The notes beneath the pieces are model-generated. The model worked only from the letters and a program-made list of their open reading frames with translations. It did not search any database and was not told the DNA's origin. Of a stretch of 64,000 nucleotides of DNA, positions 8,199-16,477 are shown piece after piece. The position numbers and the translations under genes are program-made. How positions within the stretch are numbered: position 1 is the first letter of the stretch; every line of letters starts with the position of its first letter. This DNA is from Cupriavidus necator N-1 (lineage in GTDB: Bacteria; Pseudomonadota; Gammaproteobacteria; Burkholderiales; Burkholderiaceae), in assembly GCF_000219215.1 (NCBI RefSeq), contig NC_015727.1, positions 806,001 through 870,000 of the forward strand. Direction: 5' to 3'.

Positions 8199-8673
8199 TA
8201 CTACGAGGCGATGGGGTTCGTGGTCAAGACCGTCCCCCATGGTCCCGATGGCGGCATCGATGCAACCTTGTACAAGGCAGGCCTGGATGTTCCCGTGGCC
8301 GTGGTCCAATGCAAAGCATGGAGTAAGCCGGTGAAGGTAGCAGGTCCGCGCACTTGCCGGTGTCATGCACGAACACAAGGTGCGTAGGGGCGTTTTCTGG
8401 TCGTTGTCTGGCTATGTAGGGCGACCGGTAAAGGAGTCGGCAGAGCGAGCCGGCATTCAATTACTTGATGGTGCGGGCGTCGTCGAACGGATCTGCGCCC
8501 TCGATCAGTACAAGCAAGCGACGTTGCTGAAGCAGGCGTTTCGGGGCGACTACCGGACGCCGACATGCGCGGCCTGCGGAATCAAGATGGTTGAGCGGAA
8601 AGGGTCAGCTGGTGCATTCTGGGGTTGCCAAAACTATCCCGGTTGCAAGGTCAGACTGTCCCGCAACGTCTAG
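8199..8673 (+). pseudogene. Mrr-like restriction endonuclease remnant with topoisomerase-type zinc ribbon
   Basis: The reading starts YYEAMGFVVKTVPHGPDGGID and continues to VVQCKAW. These give the D...QxK active site of the Mrr-type PD-(D/E)xK nuclease fold, which cleaves modified DNA in type IV restriction systems. One extra base near 8340 shifts the frame. The continuation VRALAGVMHEHKVRRGVFW, then a C-terminal Cys4 ribbon (TCAACGIK ... WGCQNYPGCK), completes the domain. The N-terminal part that normally precedes the nuclease is replaced by the KfrA-like coil. As it stands it cannot give a full product unless the frameshift is an error. Confidence 0.65.
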
Positions 8674-8921
8674 GAACCGGCTCGATCAATCATCGCCGCC
8701 GCGCTCTCAGTTAACAAGGTCCCCCCCGGGGAAGGCTGGCTTTCCGGCAGGCTCGAGCGTCGATTTTCTGCCTTGATACCGACACGATGCTTTAGGTTGC
8801 GAGGTATGTCTCATGAACGGTCTGCGGCATCGCCAGAGCCAGGTCTTCATCACTGGAGAGGCGGCGCAGCGCGGACGCCGGCAAGGACCTGCCGCCTCCC
8901 GGTCGGCTCTTCCCGACCCCA

Positions 8922-8957
8922 TTCGGTCATTCTCGGTCTGCTGTGGGAATGACCGAA
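8922..8957. repeat. Inverted repeat in the gap before the LysR gene
   Basis: TTCGGTCATTC (8922-8932) pairs perfectly with GAATGACCGAA (8947-8957) over a 14-nt loop. There is no T run. The surrounding gap 8674-9106 has no gene that I can support. Confidence 0.5.
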
Positions 8958-9106
8958 GCTAGGCGTATCCCTGTCATTGGGAATTGTGGTAATGGCACAC
9001 GCCCAATTCGATAATCCCGTGCCGTCGCGTAGAATTCCGATACGTCCATGTCCTTGATCCCCCCGGCGCAAATGCGTGCCACGATTGCACACCGAGGCTA
9101 AATAAC

Positions 9107-9994
9107 ATGCGGATTCCTCCGGTGAAGGCCATCATTGCCTTCGAAAGCGTTGCCAGAACCAAGAGCGTCAGCCGTGCATCGGAGGAACTGGGCTTGACGG
9201 CGTCCGCTGTTAGCCACCAGATCGGTAACCTCGAGGAGGCGCTCGGCCAGGCGCTCTTCTTCCGGCAAGGACGCGGATTGGTCCTGACGCCTGTCGGCGA
9301 GCAATATCTCCGTGACATTACCGGTGTGCTCGCCGATTTGAATCGTGCGACGGAGCGCGCTTCCAGCCCAGCCAACATCGAGATCCTGCGGGTCCACTCG
9401 AGTCCCAGTTTCGGCCTGATGTGGCTATTGCCGCGGCTGGAATCCTTCCAGGCTGACAACGGCGACATCCAGTTGAACCTGTCCTGCTCCTATGAGGACA
9501 TCTCCTTCACGGGCGGCTACTACGACGTGGATATCCGACACGGCTATGCCCATTGGCGCGATGTCGAGGTCAGGACCTTGCGCCGCGAGACCATTGCCCC
9601 GCTCGCGTCGCCGGCCTACCTCGAGAAGCATCCCATAGCGACGCCGACTGACCTGCTCGCGCAGCGGCTCATCTATTCGGAAACCCCGCTTGTCCAATGG
9701 CAGCAATGGCTCGCCAGATTCGGCGTCGCGGGCGGTCGCAAGACGTTCGATTTCACCTTCGACCGCTCCTACATGTCGCTCGAAACCGCGGCGCTGGGGC
9801 TTGGCGTGGCGCTGGAAAGCACGCTGCTGGCCTCTGTCATGATCCGCAAGGGCGCGCTCGTTCCCGTGTTCGACGACGCCCATGCCATCGAGGTTGGCAG
9901 CCACCACCTCGTCTATCCCCAGCAGAACACCGACCTGCCGCGCGTGGCGCGCTTCCTGGCCTGGATGGAGCGCCAGTTGTCGAACTCTGGCTGA
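9107..9994 (+). CDS. LysR-family regulator, GcvA-like
   Basis: A 295-aa LysR regulator. The N-terminal winged helix-turn-helix is clear: KAIIAFESVARTKSVSRASEELGLTASAVSHQIGNLEEALG. The effector domain has the GcvA-subgroup pattern, including PSFGLMWLLPRLESFQ, a DVDIRHGYAHW strand, and the late SYMSLETAALGLGVALESTLL segment. GAGG lies 9 nt before the ATG. It sits 157 nt upstream of, and on the same strand as, the SDR-MFS-transketolase operon, its most likely target. GcvA-like members often activate small-molecule degradation operons; the inducer is unknown. Confidence 0.9.
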   Translation: MRIPPVKAIIAFESVARTKSVSRASEELGLTASAVSHQIGNLEEALGQALFFRQGRGLVLTPVGEQYLRDITGVLADLNRATERASSPANIEILRVHSSPSFGLMWLLPRLESFQADNGDIQLNLSCSYEDISFTGGYYDVDIRHGYAHWRDVEVRTLRRETIAPLASPAYLEKHPIATPTDLLAQRLIYSETPLVQWQQWLARFGVAGGRKTFDFTFDRSYMSLETAALGLGVALESTLLASVMIRKGALVPVFDDAHAIEVGSHHLVYPQQNTDLPRVARFLAWMERQLSNSG

Positions 9995-10151
9995 GCGAAT
10001 ATTCAAAAGTGCCTCCGGCGGCGCCTTGCTGAACCCCGGTCGTGCCATCACCTGAAAATTTCTCAGCAATAGCTGAGGCAGACCGCGTTGATCGGCGGGC
10101 TGCCAGCGGCAACACTCGACCTAACAGAATTCAATGTCAAAGGAGACAAAG

Positions 10152-10901
10152 ATGCTGGTCGAGAACAACGTAGTCATCATCACGGGCGCCGCCTCCCCGC
10201 GTGGCATCGGCAAGGCCACTGCCAAGGCCTTTGCGGCCCAGGGCGCCTCGGTAGTCATCCTCGACCTGCGCCTCGAGGACGCGCAGGCCGCCGCCAGCGA
10301 ACTGGGCGACCAGCACCTGGGGCTGGCATGCGATGTGACAGACAAGGCCGCCTGCGAACGTGCGGCCCAGGCGGTGCTGCAGCGCTATGGGCGCATCGAC
10401 GCGTTGGTCAACAACGCCGGCATCACCCAGCCGGTGCGCACGCTGGATATCCAGGCCGGCAACTACGACGCCGTGCTGGATGTGAACTTGCGCGGCACCC
10501 TCTATATGTCGCAGGCCGTGTTGCCGCAGATGCGCGAGCAGAAGCGTGGCAGCATCGTGTGCATGTCGTCGGTCTCCGCGCAGCGCGGCGGTGGCATCTT
10601 TGGCGGCCCGCACTACAGCGCGGCCAAGGCCGGCGTGCTGGGCCTGGCCCGCGCCATGGCGCGCGAGTTCGGGGCGGACGGCATCCGAATCAATTCCATT
10701 ACCCCGGGCCTGATCCAGACCGACATCACCGGCGACAAGCTCACCCCGGAGATGCGTGCCGACATCATCAAGGGCATCCCACTGGGCCGCCTGGGCAACG
10801 CCATCGACGTGGCCAATGCCTGCGTATTCCTGGCCAGCGACATGTCCGCCTACCTCACTGGCATCACGCTGGACGTCAACGGCGGCATGCTGATCCACTA
10901 A
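10152..10901 (+). CDS. Short-chain dehydrogenase/reductase (polyol or sugar type)
   Basis: A 249-aa NAD(P)-dependent oxidoreductase. It shows the Rossmann motif TGAASPRGIG, an acidic residue after strand two (LDLR, favouring NAD), NNAG, and the active-site Ser with YSAAK. The C-terminus GITLDVNGGMLIH is typical of the FabG-like family. I move the start from the ATG at 10134 to that at 10152 because AAGGAG lies exactly between them, 7 nt before the second ATG. It is the first gene of an operon with an MFS carrier and a two-part transketolase. It probably oxidises an imported polyol or sugar to a ketose for the transketolase, but the substrate is not visible. Confidence 0.88.
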   Translation: MLVENNVVIITGAASPRGIGKATAKAFAAQGASVVILDLRLEDAQAAASELGDQHLGLACDVTDKAACERAAQAVLQRYGRIDALVNNAGITQPVRTLDIQAGNYDAVLDVNLRGTLYMSQAVLPQMREQKRGSIVCMSSVSAQRGGGIFGGPHYSAAKAGVLGLARAMAREFGADGIRINSITPGLIQTDITGDKLTPEMRADIIKGIPLGRLGNAIDVANACVFLASDMSAYLTGITLDVNGGMLIH

Positions 10902-10985
10902 ATTCAAGTTGAAGCCGCCCGCAGAGGCGGAACAATCAACAGCCGGTGCGCCGCCGAAGCGGCGTAACCAGGCAGGAGACAACCA

Positions 10986-12314
10986 ATGAAAACCAAATAC
11001 GCAGCCTCGCCCATGGGCGGCGAGGCAACGCTGCACGCCGATGCCGCCAGCTTCGAGACCCGCACCTACGCCAAGGTGGTGAAGCGGCTCATCCCGTTTC
11101 TGATGCTGTGCTACCTGGGCGCCTACCTGGACCGGGTCAACGTGGGCTTTGCCAAGCTGCAGATGCTGAACGACCTGCAGTTCAGCGAAACCATCTACGG
11201 CCTGGGTGCAGGCATCTTCTTCCTTGGCTATTTCCTCTTCGAGGTGCCCAGTAACGTGATCCTCCACAAGGTGGGCGCCAAGCGCTGGCTGGCGCGGATT
11301 ATGCTGACGTGGGCGGTGATCTCTGCCTGCTTCGCCTTCGTCAGTACGCCAACCCAGTTCTACATCCTGCGCTTCCTGCTAGGTGCGGCCGAGGCCGGAT
11401 TCGCGCCCGGCGTGATCCTGTACATGACCTACTGGTTCCCGTCCGAGCGCCGTGCCAAGGCCTTGTCGCTGTTTTTCATGGCCATCCCGCTGGCGGGCAT
11501 CGTAGGCGGGCCGCTGTCGGGCTACATCATGCATGCCTTCCACGGCATGGGCGACCTTGCCGGCTGGAAGTGGCTGTTCCTGCTCGAGGCACTGCCGTCG
11601 CTGTTCCTCGGGGTGGCCATCCTGCTTTACCTGGACAACGGCATCGAGCAGGCGCACTGGCTCACCGACGCCGAGAAGGCGCTGCTCAAGCGCAATATCG
11701 AAGGCGACAATGCGCAGAAGACGCAACACATGTCGATCCGATCCTTCATGGGCGACCGTCGTCTGTGGCTGATGGCCGGGATCTACTTCTGCGTGGTGCT
11801 GGGCCAGTACGGCCTGACATTCTGGCTGCCCACGATCATCCGCAAGGCCGGCGTGGCCGATCCGCTGTGGGTGGGCATCTACACCGCGCTGCCCTATCTC
11901 TGCGCCATCGTGGCCTTGCCGCTGGTTGGCATGAGCGCCGACCGCCACCGCGAGCGTCGTTTCCACCTGATGGTGCCGATGGTGGTGGCCGCGGCCGGGT
12001 TTGCCACGCTGCCAATGCTGGGCAGTGTCAGCGCATCGCTGGTGTGCCTGTGCATCGCCGCGGCGGGCATCCTGGCCTCGTCTTCGCAGTTCTGGGCGCT
12101 GCCCACCGCGCTGCTGGGCGGCATGTCGGCCGCAGCGGGCATTGCCGCGGTCAACTGCGTAGCCAACCTGGCCGGCTTCTTCTCACCCGCCATCGTGGGC
12201 TGGCTCAACGACCTGACTGGCAAGTCCACCGCCGGGCTGGTGTTCATCTCGGCCACCGTGGTGTTTGGCGCCATGCTGGTCTTCCTCGTTCCTGCCCGCT
12301 CCGTGAACCGCTGA
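10986..12314 (+). CDS. MFS transporter, anion:cation symporter family
   Basis: A 442-aa inner-membrane carrier with 12 predicted helices. It is of the ACS family (phthalate, tartrate, glucarate permease type). Family marks are the early LDRVNVGFAKLQML, GLGAGIFFLGYFLFEVPSN, and RFLLGAAEAGFAPGVILYMTYWF with the conserved Glu and Arg. GCAGGAG precedes the ATG. It is about 60% like the MFS protein at 50.4 kb by eye, so the two are paralogues from different operons. It lies between the SDR and transketolase genes with short gaps, so it probably imports the operon's substrate, likely an acidic sugar or polyol derivative. Confidence 0.9.
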   Translation: MKTKYAASPMGGEATLHADAASFETRTYAKVVKRLIPFLMLCYLGAYLDRVNVGFAKLQMLNDLQFSETIYGLGAGIFFLGYFLFEVPSNVILHKVGAKRWLARIMLTWAVISACFAFVSTPTQFYILRFLLGAAEAGFAPGVILYMTYWFPSERRAKALSLFFMAIPLAGIVGGPLSGYIMHAFHGMGDLAGWKWLFLLEALPSLFLGVAILLYLDNGIEQAHWLTDAEKALLKRNIEGDNAQKTQHMSIRSFMGDRRLWLMAGIYFCVVLGQYGLTFWLPTIIRKAGVADPLWVGIYTALPYLCAIVALPLVGMSADRHRERRFHLMVPMVVAAAGFATLPMLGSVSASLVCLCIAAAGILASSSQFWALPTALLGGMSAAAGIAAVNCVANLAGFFSPAIVGWLNDLTGKSTAGLVFISATVVFGAMLVFLVPARSVNR

Positions 12315-12359
12315 TACCTGATATCCATGAATGCTGACCAATTGATTGCAGGAGACACC

Positions 12360-13205
12360 ATGCAACATCCATCCACCGACCAGGCCGTGTCCTTGCGGGA
12401 CCGCGCCTATCGTATCCGCCGCAATGCATTGCTGATGGGCGAAGTGCAGGGCCAGGGCTACATCGGCCAGGCGCTCGATATTGCCGACGTGCTCGCCGTG
12501 GCCTACTTCGACGCCATGCGCTATCGCCCGGATGATCCCCTATGGGAAGGGCGCGACCGCTTCCTGCTGTCCAATGGCCACTACGCCATCGCGCTATACG
12601 CGGCACTGCTGGAGGCCGGCATCCTGCCCGCCGAGGAACTTGAGACCTATGGCAGCGACGACAGCCGCTTGCCGATGTCGGGCATGGCCAGCTACACGCC
12701 TGGCATGGAGATGTCGGGCGGTTCGCTGGGACAGGGGCTGACCATCGCCGTGGGCCGTTGTCTCGGGCTCAAGCGCAAGGCCTCGGACAACTTCGTCTAC
12801 ACGCTGTTCTCGGATGGCGAACTGGATGAGGGCGCCATCTGGGAAGGCATCATGTCTGCCGCCCACTGGAAGCTGGACAACCTGATAGCCATGGTCGACG
12901 TCAACAACCAGCAGGCTGACGGTCCCTCCACGCAGATCATGGCCTTCGAGCCACTGGTGCCCAAGCTGGAAGCATTCGGGTGGTTCACGCAGCGCGTGGA
13001 CGGAAACGACATCGACGCCGTGGCCGCCGCCTTCCGCGCGGCACGCGAGCACCGCGGCGCGCAGCCGCGCATGATCATCTGCGATACCCGCATGGGGTGC
13101 GGCGTGCCGTTCCTTGAACAGCGGGAGAAGAACCACTTTATCCGCGTGGATGCCGACGAATGGCAACTCGCACTGCAGGCCCTCGAAGCCGGGAGACAAG
13201 CATGA
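12360..13205 (+). CDS. Transketolase, N-terminal (thiamine pyrophosphate-binding) subunit
   Basis: A 281-aa subunit carrying the PP domain of a split transketolase. It has the substrate/TPP His in LSNGHYAIALYAALLEAG, GGSLGQGLTIAVG, and the metal-diphosphate motif SDGELDEGAIWEG with VDVNNQQADGPS. The start is at 12360, after GCAGGAGACACC, not the ATG at 12327. Its stop overlaps the start of the partner gene in an ATGA, so the two are coupled. Transketolases move two-carbon ketol units between ketoses and aldoses. Split forms occur in dedicated sugar pathways in bacteria and archaea. Confidence 0.92.
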   Translation: MQHPSTDQAVSLRDRAYRIRRNALLMGEVQGQGYIGQALDIADVLAVAYFDAMRYRPDDPLWEGRDRFLLSNGHYAIALYAALLEAGILPAEELETYGSDDSRLPMSGMASYTPGMEMSGGSLGQGLTIAVGRCLGLKRKASDNFVYTLFSDGELDEGAIWEGIMSAAHWKLDNLIAMVDVNNQQADGPSTQIMAFEPLVPKLEAFGWFTQRVDGNDIDAVAAAFRAAREHRGAQPRMIICDTRMGCGVPFLEQREKNHFIRVDADEWQLALQALEAGRQA

Positions 13206-14218
13206 GCAACATCAACGCCAACCAGACTGCCACCGCCAAGCCGAAGCTCAAGACCTCGGCGATGATCGCCTCCATCGCTGGCGAGGGGCAAGCCACGCGG
13301 TCCGCGCCGTTCGGCCACGCGCTGGTGGAGCTCGGCCGGCAGAAGCAGAACGTGATCGGCATGACGGCCGACCTGGGCAAGTACACCGACCTGCATCTCT
13401 TTGCGAAGGCTTATCCCGAGCGCTTTTACCAGATGGGCATGGCCGAGCAGCTCCTGATGGGTGCCGCGGCCGGCTTCGCACACGAGGGCGCCCAGCCGTT
13501 TGTCACCACGTATGCGGTGTTTGCCACGCGGCGTGCCTACGACTTCATGCATCAGGCTATCGCGGAGGACAACCTCGACGTGAAAATCGTGTGCGCGCTG
13601 CCCGGACTCACCACCGGCTACGGCCCCAGCCACCAGGCGGCGGAGGACCTGGCGCTGATGCGCGCCATGCCCAACATGACGGTGATCGACCCGTGCGACG
13701 CCATCGACATCGAGCAGATGGTGCCTGCCATCGCCGCGCACAACGGGCCGGTGTATGCGCGCCTGCTGCGCGGCAATGTGCCGGTGGTGCTGGACGAGTA
13801 CAACTACAAGTTCGAGCTGGGCAAGGCCAAGCTGCTGCGCGATGGCGGTGAAGTGCTGGTGATCTCGTCGGGCATCATGACCATGCGCGCGCTGGAGGTG
13901 GCCAAGGCGCTGGAGAAGGATCGCATCGGTGTGGCGGTACTGCACGTGCCGACCATCAAGCCACTCGATACCGAGACCATCCTGCGCGAGGCGAAGCGGC
14001 AAGGGCGCCTCGTAGTGGTGGCCGAGAACCACACGGTGATCGGCGGGCTGGGAGAAGCTGTGGCCACCACGCTGATGCAAGCGGGCACCGTAGTACCGTT
14101 CCGGCAGGTAGGTCTGCCGGACGAGTTTCTGGACGCAGGGGCACTTCCCACGTTGCACGATCGCTATGGCATTTCGGCGAATGTAATGGCGAAGGCGATC
14201 AAGCAATGGATTAAGTAG
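13202..14218 (+). CDS. Transketolase, C-terminal subunit
   Basis: A 338-aa subunit with the pyrimidine-binding and C-terminal domains. Near residue 43 is GHALVELGRQKQNVIGMTADLGKYTDL, then FYQMGMAEQLLMGAAAGFA with the glutamate that activates TPP, and GPSHQAAEDLALMRAMPNM. The C-terminal domain shows VLVISSGIMTMRALEVAKAL and VVVAENHTVIGGLG. GGGAGA precedes the ATG, which overlaps the previous stop. The first 30 residues, rich in Asn, Ala and Lys, are not conserved. Together with the upstream subunit it makes a full transketolase. There is no sugar kinase, isomerase or aldolase in the operon. Confidence 0.92.
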   Translation: MSNINANQTATAKPKLKTSAMIASIAGEGQATRSAPFGHALVELGRQKQNVIGMTADLGKYTDLHLFAKAYPERFYQMGMAEQLLMGAAAGFAHEGAQPFVTTYAVFATRRAYDFMHQAIAEDNLDVKIVCALPGLTTGYGPSHQAAEDLALMRAMPNMTVIDPCDAIDIEQMVPAIAAHNGPVYARLLRGNVPVVLDEYNYKFELGKAKLLRDGGEVLVISSGIMTMRALEVAKALEKDRIGVAVLHVPTIKPLDTETILREAKRQGRLVVVAENHTVIGGLGEAVATTLMQAGTVVPFRQVGLPDEFLDAGALPTLHDRYGISANVMAKAIKQWIK

Positions 14219-14310
14219 AGGCCATAGAGATCGTGTGCCGACGCCTTACACAGTTTCGCTTAGTAAGGCTGGTCCGTGTGCCGCAATCTACGCCCTCCGT
14301 GCCACTCCAA

Positions 14311-14345
14311 AAGAAAAGCGGCCGAAGCAAAGCAGACTTCGGCCG
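14311..14345 (-). terminator. Terminator-like hairpin after the transketolase operon
   Basis: CGGCCGAAG (14319-14327) pairs with CTTCGGCCG (14337-14345). The T-rich tract lies on the minus-strand side, so it works best for leftward transcription coming from the MFS gene at 14685. It may also stop the rightward operon. Confidence 0.6.
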
Positions 14346-14424
14346 TTCGAATGAATCGCTGCGACTGACCGAAATTGGCCGGAAATAGACCCAGAGAGGA
14401 AACTGGCTCACCGCATCGCCTCAT

Positions 14425-14460
14425 TTCCTGCGCATGCCAGCGTTCCTGCGCATGCCAGCG
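14425..14460. repeat. Perfect 18-bp tandem duplication
   Basis: TTCCTGCGCATGCCAGCG occurs twice head to tail (14425-14442, 14443-14460). The rest of the 14346-14684 gap shows nothing else that I can interpret. Confidence 0.85.
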
Positions 14461-14684
14461 CTCATGCCAAGACGGCCGTGGATTCTGGAGCATTTCGTTC
14501 CATGGCAGGGGGGCTTCTGGTGGAAGCCCACGAGTCCGATTTGAGTGTCGCTAGCGAGGAGACGCAAGCGCGCGTGAGGAAGCATTGAAGGTTGGCCCCG
14601 AAACTTATGAAGGCGAGCTGGAGATGGATTTTGTATCTTGGAACGCTCGGGTCCTCAGAAGTAAAGGCCTCGATTTGCTGGTCA

Positions 14685-15911
14685 TTAGCCGATTCCTCCA
14701 GCGAGGCGGGCTGATTCAGGCAGGGATTTCAATCGCAGCATTGCCAGCACGCCTAAAGCAGGCCCAGGAGCCAAAAACACAAATGCCCATCGCCACCCGA
14801 AGGCGCCCGCTAGTAACGGGATGAGCCAGATCGTTGCGACCGTGAGAATGAAGCCGATGGCAAGTTGCAGTGTCAGGGCTGTTCCCACATAAGATTGGTC
14901 CGCAAGCTCTGTCACCATTGCAGAAAACTGCGGCGAGTCCGCGACCACGGTGAACCCCCACACTAGGCCAACAAGGAAAAGCAGCCAGGGGGACGAGTCG
15001 AACAACAACCCGATGAGCACGCAGCAAGTCCCCGAAATAGCCATCATGAGGGCGGTCGTCCTAGTCCTGCCCCACCGATCTCCGAGGATGCCACCGACCC
15101 AACAGCCCACCCCCCCAGCGGCGATAACTGCGAATGTCGCGTAGGCCGCGGCCGGGCCAACCCTGATTCCCTTGGCTACCAGCGCTTCGGAGAAGAACGC
15201 CAAGAACCACGCATACATTGCAAACAGTTCCCACATGTGGCCGAAGTATCCAAACGAAGCGAGCCTAACCCCGCGATTCGCGAATACCCGCCACGTTTGC
15301 GTGGGATCGAACCTCGCCCTGGGGAAGGGAAAAGGGCCTTCCTTCACCGCGAACACTGTGATTACGCCTCCCCCGAGGGTCAGCACGCTGGTTACGTAGA
15401 TGACCAGCCGCCAGTTCAGTCCACCGAGTCCGTTGATGAGATGGGGCATCGCTTGGCCGACGACTATCGCTCCAACGAGAATCCCTAGCGCGATACCGCG
15501 CCCCTTGCGGAACCACGTGCACATCAGCTTGAGGGCCGGCGGGTAGACGCCGGCGAGGAAAAAGCCTGTTGCGAAGCGCAATGCGATTCCGACTCCTGCT
15601 CCGCTTGCGACCTCCAGCAGTCCGTTCGCTGTGGCAGCCCCGACCGCTCCCCCCATGATCACATGCCTCGGCGGCACGACATCTGAGATGTTGAGTAGGC
15701 TCGAGACCAGTGCGCCGCACACAAAGCCGAGTTGAACCGCGATGGTGAGCCACGCGGCCGCACTTACGGAGAGCGCCCATTCCGCGCGCAGTTGAGGAAT
15801 CACTGCGGCGGCCGAGAACCACGGCGTCATGGACAGGACAAGCGTGACGGCGAGCAGCGCCAGTGCACGCCATCGACCGGGACTCTGCTCTTGGAGGACG
15901 TCCTCGCTCAT
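14685..15911 (-). CDS. MFS transporter
   Basis: A 408-aa membrane carrier of the major facilitator superfamily with 12 hydrophobic segments. Diagnostic parts are the opening LALLAVTLVLSMTPWFSAAAVIPQL, a GFFLAGVYPPALKLMCTWFRKGRGIALG block with the MFS loop motif, and GGILGDRWGRTRTTALMM between the halves. GGAG precedes the ATG by 10 nt. It stands alone, facing the PrpR-like gene across a 566-nt gap. The family is too broad to give a substrate; it is not of the ACS type of the other two carriers. Confidence 0.85.
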   Translation of the reverse strand: MSEDVLQEQSPGRWRALALLAVTLVLSMTPWFSAAAVIPQLRAEWALSVSAAAWLTIAVQLGFVCGALVSSLLNISDVVPPRHVIMGGAVGAATANGLLEVASGAGVGIALRFATGFFLAGVYPPALKLMCTWFRKGRGIALGILVGAIVVGQAMPHLINGLGGLNWRLVIYVTSVLTLGGGVITVFAVKEGPFPFPRARFDPTQTWRVFANRGVRLASFGYFGHMWELFAMYAWFLAFFSEALVAKGIRVGPAAAYATFAVIAAGGVGCWVGGILGDRWGRTRTTALMMAISGTCCVLIGLLFDSSPWLLFLVGLVWGFTVVADSPQFSAMVTELADQSYVGTALTLQLAIGFILTVATIWLIPLLAGAFGWRWAFVFLAPGPALGVLAMLRLKSLPESARLAGGIG

Positions 15912-16477
15912 TCTCGTACTCCATCCTCAATGTTGAATCGCGGCCGGATATTAGCCTGAATATTGCGTCTCGCATTACGAGACACTGACGCGCTCTATGC
16001 CCCGCTTTGCAACTGCAGACCGACGCGATCGAGCACGCTTCAATACGGAGAATCGTCGCCGACATGACGAGACCCGAATTCGAACTATAGCGTGATCTCG
16101 AAGCCTGATTCCCTGTCTGCGAAGTGGAATCGAATCCGGTGCAACGCACCACGGCCGCCAAGAGCGAGGCCCAGGGCGCTCGCTTTTGGGGTTCTGCGAC
16201 CCTCAGTCCCCCGCAGATCGGCGATGAATTTTTTTTGGTTCTGCGCGTATCCGCGGGGTAGGGCGACGGTCTCAAAGCGACCCCTTCTGAGTCATTCGAA
16301 TACCTAGGACCGAAGGGCCGAAGGGCCGAGTCGGCCGAACCTCTGTCGTTGAAGCCATATGGCGCGAACGACTGGAGCAGGCCGCCTAGCGGCTCTTCGG
16401 TCAACGGTGCCTGAATCCTCGCTGATCGCCATAGCGGCCGCGTGGCCACTTTGTGCAGGAAAAATTCTTGAGAATCG
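15912..16477. other. Intergenic region with one dyad
   Basis: No gene is supported. GTCTCG-CATTA-CGAGAC (15967-15983) is a small palindrome 56-72 nt upstream of the MFS start and could be an operator. A GGGCCGAA direct repeat lies near 16315-16330. Confidence 0.4.

Noticed and set aside
10134..10151. ATG at 10134 as the SDR start
   Set aside because: The Shine-Dalgarno sequence AAGGAG lies after it and fits the ATG at 10152.
12797..14206. Minus-strand open frame of 469 codons
   Set aside because: Antisense to the two transketolase genes, with a His/Arg-rich composition typical of shadows.
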